A model generated the notes under the pieces. The model saw nothing but the letters and a program-made list of their open reading frames with translations. It ran no database searches and was not told where the DNA came from. This document shows, piece after piece, positions 22,501 through 32,336 of a DNA stretch of 64,000 nt; position 1 is the first letter of the stretch; the number at the start of each line of letters is the position of its first letter. The stretch is from contig CM056738.1 of NCBI GenBank assembly GCA_029844215.1, forward strand, positions 75,198,093 to 75,262,092. Direction: 5' to 3'. Origin of the DNA: Przewalskia tangutica. Taxonomy: Eukaryota > Streptophyta > Magnoliopsida > Solanales > Solanaceae. The translations under genes and the position numbers were made by a program.

Positions 22501-23905
22501 CACTGTCACTACCGACCTCTAGTTTATTTACCCGACCTGTCTAGAGGACAAGTGTATACCGATGATCTCCCTGTCTCTGCTGAACTGCATTCAAGGAATA
22601 TCTAATCAGGCCTAAGGAAGTCTAGATGATCTTTGGAATACTCATCTCAAGATGAGATGATCGAGTATCCGTAATGGCCAAATTTGGCCTATCCTCATTA
22701 TACCAGCCCTCGATAAGATGAGCTCTAATCTAGTAGCAGATGAAGGTGCGGGAGGAATATGGTTGTTAAAGTTAGAGTGTCTTCCAGAGTAGATATTCCA
22801 GATGTAGAGGGAATAGACGTAGTGTGGTCGACCGATGTGGTGGCTTGTGTCTCTATCCGCTCAGATATGATTCCCTCCAAATCAACTAGTGCATTGTCTA
22901 CCGAGGCGCTGGTGGTATTTATTTTCTGTCTTCTTTGGTTCTCCTCGGCCTGTACCCTCAAAATAGCGTACGTTAACAACGCGTCGACTACATTATCCAC
23001 ATGAGGTATCTCCAAAACATAGCCCTATGACATAACTCAACAATCATGCAAGGGAAAAAGAACGAGGTCCTATCATGTTGAGCTCTCCTACCGAGCTCAT
23101 TCTCAATCACATCACCGATGTCAATGCTAATCCGGCTCATAATACAAGCAATCAAATTTATCTTCTCCAACTGAATGTCCATTTCATTGTATGATGGTTG
23201 GAATCGTCTACTCACAAAACTAAGCCAAAACTTGGCTTCAGTGCTCAGGGTGTATTTGTAGATCTTCTTACTTGCGGTAATCCATTCTGAGGTCTTCTTG
23301 GTCATAATTGCGATTGCCCATGGGCGATAATCATCTATACGGCCTGTGATTTTGATAGCAAACTCATTGTAGTCACGATTAAGGCTAGGATGGATTGCGT
23401 TATTGATTGCGGTACAACCATAAGGAACTTTCACCTCACGAACTTCTACTTCTTTAAGCAAAGCCTTCGGTTGCACATTTGTTTTCTTGGGCACGGAGGC
23501 GGAATGAGAGGCATAGAACTCACGAATCATCTTTTTATTGTATTGAGGAAATGGTTTAACAAAACACTACCACCCATGAAAGACAATCAACTCCCAAACC
23601 CTTGAAAACTGATCCCTCAGGCCGTTCATAGAAATACACTTCTCATCAATGAATCTCCAGTATTTGCTCTTTTAAACCCTTAACACCAAACCTCTTAGTC
23701 CCTTTTTGTCTCAACTCGGCTGCCAGGGCCTCTTCCGCCACAACATCCCCCTCTTCAGACTAGGAGAATGAATATGATGTGGTGTTGGAGGTTTATAACT
23801 CTTCATCACTAGATACAACTGAGTTGGGGGCCTTCTTTTGTTACTCAAGCCGGTGGTTGCTTTGTAAGTACGGACTGTGAGCTTCTCCTGGCTTTGGGGT
23901 ATTAA

Positions 23906-26900
23906 TGTTACACCCCGTAGTTCAGGTCATGCGTTTGAGAGCGTACGAAAGGGGGTAAGACTTAAAATTTTCTAAGGATAGGTTGACGGATTGTTCCGGA
24001 CGGGTTTTAGTCAACTTTGAGGCGGGTTATGACCCGATACATTGAGAGTTCTTAAGCGTTTCAAAGGCATGGGGTGTAGTTCGTTGAGTCTAGCTTCCAA
24101 CGCAACCAACCGTTCGTCGATAGGACATCGGAGTAGAAAGTTATGAGAGTTACAAGTTGGTCTGCGATCGCAATGAGAAATGTGTTTCGGACAAAGCGGC
24201 GGGCCGCGGCTGCAATCGAGGCCGAGGCCTGAGATTGGCGCGCGCGCCGGGAAGCGTGCGCGCGCCGAAGTTCAGAGGAGCTGCGGAGGTTTCAGCGCTG
24301 GCCGGGAAGCTGCCGCGCGCGGAAGTTCGAGGAGCGGAGGTTTCAGCGCGCACGGAAGGTGCCGCGCGCCGAGGCGGATTCTGGGCGGAAAAACTTAGGA
24401 AAAGTCAGATTTTTCTTTTAAAGACCTTGGGAGGGTGACAAGTGTCCCCATCCGATTTGCATGCATTATATTGACCAAGTCTTCAAGACTTGGTCATATT
24501 TCATCTCTCTCTCTTAGACAAAAGCTCCTTCTTCTCTCTTAAAAGTTCAAGCTCCTCCTTCTCTCTAAAATCCCAAGAGACATTCTAGCCTTAGGAAAAA
24601 TCTGAAAAAGTAAAAGAAAGAGGGAAGCTTGTGGCTAGCTTGTGAAGGTTGTTGTGGTGGTGTTCTTGAAAAGGAAGCTAGCAAGTGGTTGGAAAGATTT
24701 GGCTAAAGCTCTAAGGTAATGATTCTTCCTTTAGAATTAGTTTTTAGTGTTGCATGTTAAGAAGGAAGAACTTGTGGTAGTAAATAATGCTCTTAGAGTC
24801 ATTGCATGCAAGAAATGTGGTTTGGATATAAAAGAATTGGTTAAGAAGATATTATGAGCATGTTGTAGCCTAAAAACTACCTTAGAATTATTTAGTGAAT
24901 TGTTGTACCTAATGGGGCAGAATTTTACACACCCAAGTTTGGAGGTGTAATCCCCTTTAAAATGTTGGATTGTTGAGCCTTAAATGTGGCGTTTGGATGA
25001 TAAATTCGGCCTTGTGAAAGGTGGCAAAGTATGTAGAAACAAAGGAAATGCTGCCCAATTTTCCATAGAATTTAGTGGCTTTGAGTTTAGATTATTCTAC
25101 ATTGAAATTAGAGGTTAATAAACGTTTCATGGTTATTTTAGGTTGACATATTACTTGCGGTAGTTTGGACTTAGCAAGTGGATTGATCAAAAAGGTATGT
25201 GAAGCTTTCCTATCCTTTGAGCATGAGTATTTGTATCTATGTAGTACGGTAGACGTACAAGGTTTAGTATTCTTACTTGTTTAAGTATAAATAAAGACTT
25301 GTTTTGTTTTAAGAAGTATAAGTCCCTTGGTTAAGGGAAAAGTATGATTTTACAAAAGTATAGAGTACTTGGTGTGAAAGTATTGAGTATTGAATTATTC
25401 TAAAGATAAGAGGCTTGAAGTATTTTTGAAAGTTGTGTAGATTTGTTGAAGTATAAGTCTCTTGGTTAGTAAAAGAACAAAATGGTTTATAAGGAGTTAT
25501 AACGGCTTTATGGGAAGTTAGTTATAACGGCCTTATGAAAAGATAAGAAGGTCTTAATTTCTAAAGTATAAAGATAGTATAACGGCTTTATGGGAAGTTA
25601 GTTATATTAGCTTTATGAAAGGTCAACACGAAGAGATTTACTCTAAGTAAGATAAGCAAGGACAAATGATTTGATTTATGAAAGGCAAATTGATTTTTAA
25701 GGCATCAATTGCCCAAGAGTTTTATGTATGAAAGAGAGTCACTTTTAAAAGAATTGAAGTATGTAGTACTTGGGTTAAGTTCCCGGTTTTCTTTTATTAA
25801 AGATATGATTAAGTGCCTTAAGTAAAGATTAATGAGTGGGTATATGGACAAAGCTAATAAGAAGTTATAAGTTTTCTTAACTTATTTATGATTATGATAT
25901 GATGACAGTTTGAGCTAGGGTAAGAGTATATCTGAGGGGCAATCCCCAAGATCGTTATACCACCTTCTCCAGGGTAAGAGTATGTCTGAGGGGCAAGCCC
26001 CAAGATCGTCATACCACCTTCTCCAGTGTAAGAGTATATCCGGCGGCGTGCCCAAGATTGTTATACCATCTGCACCAGTGTAAGAGTATATCTAAGGGGC
26101 AAGCCCCAAGATCGTTATACCATCTGCTCCAAAGATAAGAGTATATCCGGCGAGTACCCCCAAGATCGTTATACCATCCGCTCCAGGTAAGAGTATATCC
26201 GGCGGTAAGTCCCCAAGATCGTTATACCATCCGCTTGTGGTAAGAGTATATCCGGCGGGTAAGTCCCCAAGATCGTTATACCACTGCTTAGTGGACTTGC
26301 TACCCACGATGCGAGGAATACCTCGTGAGTCCCATGGGCTTACGGGTAAAATAGTCCCACGCGGCGGTACGACCTATGCGAGGAATACCTCATGCGGGTC
26401 CACAGACCCGTGCGGTGAAATAGTCCCAAGTAGGATTGCTTATTGATACTACGGCGAGGACCTGCTTTGATCACGAGCCTCCTATTTTATGCAGATTATA
26501 TATATGTTTGTTACTCTCATTGTTAGTAAGGCATGAAAAGGTAAGTTGATTTCATCCCCGACCCGGCTTATTTTCGGACTTATGATTTCATTACGATTTT
26601 CGCTTTCACATACTTGGTACTGTTATCGACCTCCTGGGGCTGCGTTCATGCCGCAGGTCGAGATACGTAGCTTGCTGGTCCGCACTCTTAGGACCACTGT
26701 TCATTTCCTGGAAAGCTCCATCCATTCGGAGGCTGTCTTTTTTGTATGATTCTCTGAGGTTATAGACTTTTGTACATTCAGGGGGTACGGCGGGGCCCTG
26801 TCCCGCCACAGTTGTTATTCCCAAGTGCGTAGTCACGTTTGTGGTTTGAATTGTAAGAACCAGTTATCTTGTTTCACATTCGATTAAGTTATTTTATGAA

Positions 26901-27030
26901 AGACGCGCTTCGGCTGCTAGTGATGTTTACCTTATCTGATTTTTGTATTATGTATGTTCATTGCTATTCTCGACGATGTACTGACGGGGTGCCCCGATAG
27001 GCACGATCGCCGACCGGTCGGGTCGTGACA
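23906..27030 (+). mobile_element. Solo LTR C of a Del/Tekay-type chromovirus, TSD ATTAA
   Basis: A 3125-bp LTR begins TGTTACACCCCGTAG and ends CCGGTCGGGTCGTGACA. It is flanked by perfect ATTAA duplications (23901-23905, 27031-27035). Long stretches match the 5' LTR at 56058-58624 (for example the GTTCTTG..GGAAGCTAGCAAG region and the CTCTAAGGTAATGATTCTTCC region), so both belong to one family. It has a CG-rich island (24180-24375), a TATA-like ATGCATTATATTGACC (24461-24476), a CT-rich leader, and a seven-unit tandem array (25919-26286). With no internal region or second LTR, it is the product of LTR-LTR recombination. Confidence 0.95.
25919..26286 (+). repeat. Seven-unit 52-56 bp tandem array inside solo LTR C
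   Basis: Units begin GTAAGAGTATATC and contain CCCCAAGATCGTTATACCA. Starts are near 25920, 25974, 26029, 26080, 26136, 26187 and 26240. Several units carry a GGGGCAAGCCCC inverted repeat. The related LTR at 56058 has a different, shorter repeat at this point (57675-57830). Confidence 0.9.
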
Positions 27031-27123
27031 ATTAACCATACCTAAGTAGGCCTCAAATCTAGTTGTGGGTTCCAAATTATTGATGGTGATACCCTTTTAT
27101 GCTTGCATCTTTTTAGGAGCCAT

Positions 27124-28405
27124 TTATGCAAACAAGAGACATGACGAGTCTTGGACAATTGTATGAAAAACAAAGTGAAACATTTTTATATTTTCATAAA
27201 GTAATTGGAAAAATAAAATACGCAAATCAAACAAGAAGTTATACTACAAAATTAAAAAGGAAAGAATAAAAACTTAGGAATTAGAAACTGCTTCAGTGAT
27301 TGCAGACCTGGTATGCGGGCCGCAATCCAGGTTTGCGATTTTGCAAACCCAGATTGCGGTCCACAGATCGCGAAGGCACTTTTTCCCAGAAACTTTGAAT
27401 TCACTGGGCAATTCTACGACCAACTTTGCGGTCTGCATAACTATTCTTTGTCCCGCAAAAAGGCATCCTAGAATTGCCTTTTAATCATCTTGTAACACAT
27501 TTTTTTGGACTGGGGTGCCCTTTCGCGGTCTGCATAACCATTCTGCGGCCCGCAAAAGGGCGCCCTGTGGGCCCATTTTGGGTATTCTTCAAAGATTTCA
27601 CCTCGATTTTCAAAATCCAGTATTGACACACCCAAACTAGCATCACACACACATTATCAACCTAAAACATATTTGTAATTCACCCTCGTAGGTACTCAGA
27701 CTTCACTACGGCTTCAATTAAATCAAATTCAACAAACATAGGCATGTTTAGGCAATTTTCACAATTTCGCTCAATAACATCCTTTCGCACAAATCAAGCA
27801 CCAAAATTAAAAAGTAATGTAATTAAACCCAAAAGCCCAACCCCTATGAAATCAATTTCACAAAATTCCAATAATTTCAAAGCTAAAATATTTGTGATTT
27901 CTAAACAATAGGGGCAAACGAGGCAACGAAGAATACTCACACACTTTCGTGGCTACACAGGGAAGATATACACATCATACAATCATTATTCACCCTCCCA
28001 CAAGTCAATTTTATGATCAACACTACCTTTTTTTACCTATTCTTGTGAGAGTAGAGAAAAAAGATTAAGTGAAACATACCTTGTGATCGACGGGGAAGAT
28101 GAAATGATTGAGTGAAGTGAAGTATGTGCAAGATACATGCGTGTGAGGAGAGTAACGATTGAGGTAAAATAGGGAGCGTTTGATTTCAATTTGAGCGCGA
28201 AAGAGAGAAGTGAAAGAAATTAGGCCTTTTCAACCCTTTTATATGTGTCATTCTGTGGTCGAGATTGGGTAGCATTTCCGGTTTGCGATCCACATAACTG
28301 GACTGCGGCCCACTTACCTTTGTTTCAAATGAGCTGATGTGGCACCCATTTTGCGATCACAGAACCAATTGCAGAACCGTACTGCGGTCCACAAAAGGAA
28401 AGTTT
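27124..28405 (-). repeat. 5' leader and truncated 5' LTR of the minus-strand element
   Basis: No ORF is supported. Read on the minus strand from 28405, GC-rich words (GGACCGCAGTACGG, GTGGATCGCAAACCGG; 28395-28257) precede a TATA box ACATATAAAAG (28246-28236). A CT-rich leader (28220-28100), then AT-rich sequence with a second GC-word cluster (27560-27300), leads to the ATG at 27123. This order is LTR promoter, leader, start codon. The upstream end of the LTR is missing: the sequence joins a Copia integrase at about 28405. Confidence 0.55.
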
Positions 28406-29830
28406 GAATAATCATCTAAAAACAACATATAGTATCGATGTCTGGTCGTGCTTAAGATAGGAGAAGTACATAAATCACTGTGTATTATATCAAAATGCAT
28501 TAAAGTACAAGTGGATGAAAAATAAAATGACAACTTGACATGTGTCCCAAAAACACAAGATTCACAAACAGGAGAAGAAATGACATGTTTGTAAGCAATA
28601 AATTTATTTTTGCTAAAGGAGCGTAAAACAGAGTCTCCCGAATATCCTAATCTATTATGTCATAAAGGAGACAAAATTGCTGCAAAAGTTGATGAAGAGG
28701 AGACTGGAGGACTGACGGAGGTGGTGTTAGGATAAAGGTCCCCGGTGCTATGACATCTCAGTATTCACATCCCTGTCATAAGTACTTCATAGAAAAACCA
28801 AAAAGATCAAATTCAAGGGAAATATTATTGTCGGTTGTGAAATGACGCACATAGATTAGATTTTTGATAAGTTTTGGGGCATATAGGACATTTTTAAGGC
28901 TAACGGGGGTGTGGTGGAAAAAGAGATGACTGTCCATAACTTCAAATGAGAATGTCTTGTCCACTACCAATAATAATATTATGATTTAAATTGCTCAAAT
29001 TGAAATCAGACGAGAGAGTACCTTGGAATGCCGTTATATGAGATGTGACACTAGTGTCCATATATCAACTGATGTCAGGATTGTTGAGAGAAATCGTGTT
29101 CATAACTGCCTCAATATATATCGGTGTATAGATTGAAGAAGAAGAAACTTATGCATTATATGCCTGTTGTGGACATGCGTCGAGGACGCCGGACTGGGCC
29201 TATCAGGGCTGAGGTTGGGCCTAGGAGGACGTCAGGTAGGGGAAAGGTGGAGCAGCCCATGCTGGTATGGTCCACGCATCCTATGGCGGGTAGGCAGCTC
29301 ACGGTGGAGGATGCTGCCACTATTGCTGCCAATCGGCGGGGATGCCTCCTACCGTCTTTGCCACAGCTTCTGGCGTTGCCACTGTTGCCGCGATTGTTCC
29401 TGGAATTTATTCCTCTATTGTTATTCCGGGAACGTGAGCTACGAGTCGGATCGTTGGCTTGCCTGTGGGATGGGGCGAGAGCCGATACTATCGGGTCAGC
29501 ATGGTTGCCACTGTTGACTATGAGGGTGAAGTCGGTTGCGCGGGCATTAGTCGCTGCCTGATTTGTTTTTCAAGTTTTTTCAAGAATGAATCTCGAACGA
29601 GCCTCATAAAACGGAGGCAACGACATGCTTTGTTGGAGGATGGTAGTGACACCGTCATAATTTTTATTTAAACCCGCAAAAAGTTGCATTACCAATCGTT
29701 GAATAGTGACCGGTTCACCAATGTTGGAGAGTTGATCGGTAATCATCTTAAGTTCTTGACAATAGTCTGACACATTAGGAAAATCATCCTGTTGAATGGC
29801 CTGAAATTGATTTTCCATATACAAGGCACG
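28406..29830 (-). pseudogene. Copia gag to integrase start, minus strand
   Basis: From 29824 downward on the minus strand: gag core QDDFPNVSDYCQELKMITDQ, GEPVTIQRLVMQLFAGLNKN, MSLPPFYEARSRFILEKT. Then comes a Gly/Pro/Trp-rich variable gag region (29560-29130), a short protease remnant, and the pre-integrase segment (28970-28776: VSLKNVLYAPKLIKNLIYVR, NNISLEFDLFGFSMKYL). The integrase front end follows (28700-28420: LGHPGD-like sequence, CESCVFGTHVKLSF, HSDLCTSPILS, YYMLFLDDYSNF). Protease is largely missing and stops are present. The frame ends abruptly at about 28406 where the neighbouring element begins; the remaining integrase and RT are not found to the left. The gag is of the same family as 2612-3185. 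Confidence 0.8.
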
Positions 29831-30309
29831 TTGTGTGTTGTTGTCATAAAAAAATACTTTTCAAGCACCCGCACATTTGTTGTGCAGTGACATAGATTTC
29901 AATGATTGTATGCAATAGATCATTCGAGGTTGTGCCATAGATCCATTGTAGAACAACCGCATCTAAGCGGGACTAAAGTTCATCATTAAATTCATCATGT
30001 CTTTCTAAGGGCTTTGATTTTGGAGGGATGATATGGTTGATGACTTTGTATACACGATGATGAATTTTAAATAATTTCGCTCAAGATGAATACTGAACCT
30101 TTTCCATCTCAAGAGTTATGAAAATAAAATTCTTGATGTTGTTAATTGCAAGAGCATGATGAAATTTAAGTTGTTCAGCCATTGAAAATCGGATAGGAAA
30201 AGAGTAAAGTGGAAGAAAGAAGGGAGAGAGATACCGAGGAAGAGGGTTATCGAGGAGGTGGGGCGACGACTTAGGGAGAAAAAGAAGTTAGGATTTGGCT
30301 CTGATACTA

Positions 30310-30480
30310 TGTAGAAATATGTTCCTTGCCTTTCATTGATTATTGTGTACAATATATATAGTGTTACATTATTACAAACTAGGTAACTAAATCTTCCTAA
30401 TTACAATTGAAATATAAATTTACCTAATATAAAAGATATACAAAATATGGTAATATACAAGATGTGGTAATATTCTATCA
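30310..30480 (-). repeat. 5' LTR of the minus-strand Copia element, with adjacent PBS
   Basis: On the minus strand the LTR runs TGATAGAATATTACC to CATATTTCTACA (171 bp, 30480-30310). It is followed by TAGTATCAGAGCC (30309-30297), a one-base variant of the initiator-Met tRNA primer site TGGTATCAGAGCC. The leader to gag follows at 30290-29950. No second LTR was found, so no target duplication can be tested. It fits the Copia gag next to it in order and strand. Confidence 0.75.
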
Positions 30481-30770
30481 AAAGATATTTAGACTTATGA
30501 GACTGAAATTAAAAAGTCAATGTGAAGTTATAAACTTCAGACATTTACGGTCTAAGATTTGGCATATTGCTAGTGCAAGTAAACTTAAGATATTTTTATC
30601 TGAAGTTAGGCTTGACAGTCCCAAACTCCAGACTCATATGTCTGAAGTTTAAACTATTAATTCTAATTTCATACCTAAATGTCCTTCAAACTTGATAAGT
30701 CTAACAAAAATCTTAATTGAAGCACTTTGTATTTTATCTCACCCAAGTATTTTCATATTTGTGAGATGAA
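30481..30770. other. Intergenic sequence without recognised gene
   Basis: AT-rich. The words TCTGAAGTT and ACTTCAGAC recur in both orientations between 30525 and 30650, suggesting an old unidentified repeat. Confidence 0.4.
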
Positions 30771-30787
30771 CAATATCCAAAAATGAA

Positions 30788-30970
30788 AAAAAAAGCAGTC
30801 CGGTGCACTAAGCTCCTGCTATGCACCGGGTCCGGAGAAGAGTCGGACCACAAGGATCTATTGTACGTAGTCTTACCTCGCATTTATGCAAGAGATTGTT
30901 TCCACGGTTTGAACACATGACTTACTGGTCACATGACAACAACTTTACCAGTTATTCCAAGGCTCTCCTT
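30788..30970 (-). mobile_element. TS/SolS-type SINE, full-length, 17-bp TSD
   Basis: A 183-bp insertion flanked by perfect CAATATCCAAAAATGAA copies (30771-30787, 30971-30987). On the minus strand it runs from a tRNA-like 5' part (AAGGAGAGCCTTGGA, GTCACATGACAACAACTTT read from the plus strand) through CTTGTGGTCCGAC-type body to GTGCACCGGACTGC and a poly-T/A end. Sequence and layout match the Solanaceae TS/SolS SINE as I know it. The Pol III B box is degenerate (TGTTCAAACC). It was mobilised by LINE machinery. Confidence 0.88.
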
Positions 30971-31614
30971 CAATATCCAAAAATGAACAAAGCTAAAATA
31001 TATACTTTACCGTGGAAGATCTTTAAGCTAATTTCCCTTGTTGCTTTAACCAGGAAATGTGATCGTGTGACATGTTTAGATATAATAAAAGTTGGATTAT
31101 GCATTTATGTTTCTTTAGTGGGTAAATAGGATAGGGTCATGGATGTTTCGGCCGGTGAAAATTGGCAAATTTATCTTTACATGTTTCTCGTCGAATTGAG
31201 ACTAATTTTACATCCAACCTTTAGTATCGTTTTCTCTTTTTCTTAATAGTAGGATACAAAGATTTGTTCAACAAACTAGACAAGAAGAAAAAGAAGAGAG
31301 AGGGGCAAGTTGTCTAAAGTTTAGTTACACTGATTACAAGTTATATAATTTGGAAAAAATTGAATATAACTTAAATAACACGCGCTTTGGAAACTGAAGT
31401 TTTTGCATAGATTTCCCTTCAAACCCACTTATTTTTAATTTTTACACATGCTCCTCATTTGATGAAAATATTTAGATTTGTTCACTCGATATAAGTTCTG
31501 TGATATTTTTATTTTTGGAAAACTAAACTTTTGTCTCATTTGTCACAAATTCTATAGAAATTAAGTTATGCGGCATAAGTTCTATAGTAATATTCTTTTA
31601 TATTATGTTAGAGT

Positions 31615-31852
31615 GTTGAAAGTTTTGTTTTGTCCGGCATAACTTATGTGGATGTTAATTGTTATGATACATATCCCGAGCGAAAGGTAAAATTTACCGA
31701 GCAAAATCTAAAATTATGTTATGTTTTAGATTATGTTGAATGTTAAAAGTTTGTCATGTCTGATATTAATTGTGTGGATGTCATGATACACATGCCGAGC
31801 TAAAGGTAAAACTTTAGACGACCAAAATCTAAAGTTATGCCGGGCCAAAAAA
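31615..31852. repeat. Diverged tandem duplication of about 125 bp
   Basis: Both halves share the order GTT(G/A)AAAGTTT, TGTGGATGT, ATGATACA, CCGAGC(G/T)AAAGGTAAAA and AAAATCTAAA(A/G)TTATG. Starts are about 31615 and 31742. It is not coding and is probably a fragment of an old transposon. Confidence 0.6.
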
Positions 31853-32312
31853 TGCTGAAGGGAAAACTTAAAGACCACGAGGAGGAAAAACTGAACACCA
31901 CCCCGAAGTAGGAGCATTTGTGCGAATGACCCGTGGGAAGCGGCTACTAGCTCAATTTGATAGCCTAATTGATTAGGGTGGGAAAATTGTATTGATGGGA
32001 AGAAAGAATGCGTGGTTCTTCCACTTTCATCTTTCATAGGCTCTCCATCTTTAACGGATTTAAACACACATCCATTCCATTTTTCTGTTGGCAAACAAAG
32101 CATAGCAAAAAATATAAAAAGAACGTATACACGTAAGTGTGATTTGTATATCTATAAGGAGTGGTTGGTTTACACTATGCATGGCCACTATTCTTCCTTC
32201 ATCATCAATCTACATTTATTCTTCGCGTAAACAAAGAGAAAACTCAACCCATCAATGTCCCCTTTTTTTCTTTTTTCTTCTTCTAAGAGAAAGGTAAAAG
32301 AATCAACGTAAA

Positions 32313-32336
32313 AATAATAATAATAATAATAATAAA
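32313..32336. repeat. AAT microsatellite
   Basis: About eight AAT units upstream of the ETO1-like gene. Confidence 0.9.

Larger units (their letters stand above)
22725..27123 (-). pseudogene. 'Putative plant transposon protein' ORF, split by a solo LTR
   Basis: On the minus strand an ATG at 27123-27121 opens with MAPKKMQA, the usual start style of these proteins. The frame, already containing stops, is cut after about 31 codons by the solo LTR (27030-23906). It continues from 23900 with TPKPGEAHSPYLQ, an acidic linker, YWRFIDEKCISMNGL, FPQYNKKMIREFYASH and VKVPYGCTAINNAIHPSL. The core (23300-23050) holds RPWAIAIM, EAKFWLSFVSRRFQPSYNEM, SIDIGDVIENELGRRAQ and FFFPCMIVELC. This resembles the Pfam 'putative plant transposon protein' domain (PF20167 by recall), of unknown biochemistry. 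A C-terminal Ser/Thr-rich tail runs to 22725. Stops and a frameshift near 23020 disable it. No gag-pol accompanies it within the LTR-bounded region. Confidence 0.65.

Noticed and set aside
24157..24438. GC-rich open frames on both strands in solo LTR C
   Set aside because: They fall in the LTR's CG island where stop codons are rare, and are not preserved in the related LTR at 56058.
29124..29561. 145-codon plus-strand frame
   Set aside because: It is antisense to the Gly/Pro-rich part of the minus-strand Copia gag and has no recognisable domain.
30788..30970. tRNA-like sequence that might be a tRNA gene
   Set aside because: The block is a SINE with TSDs; it lacks a complete cloverleaf and intact A/B boxes.
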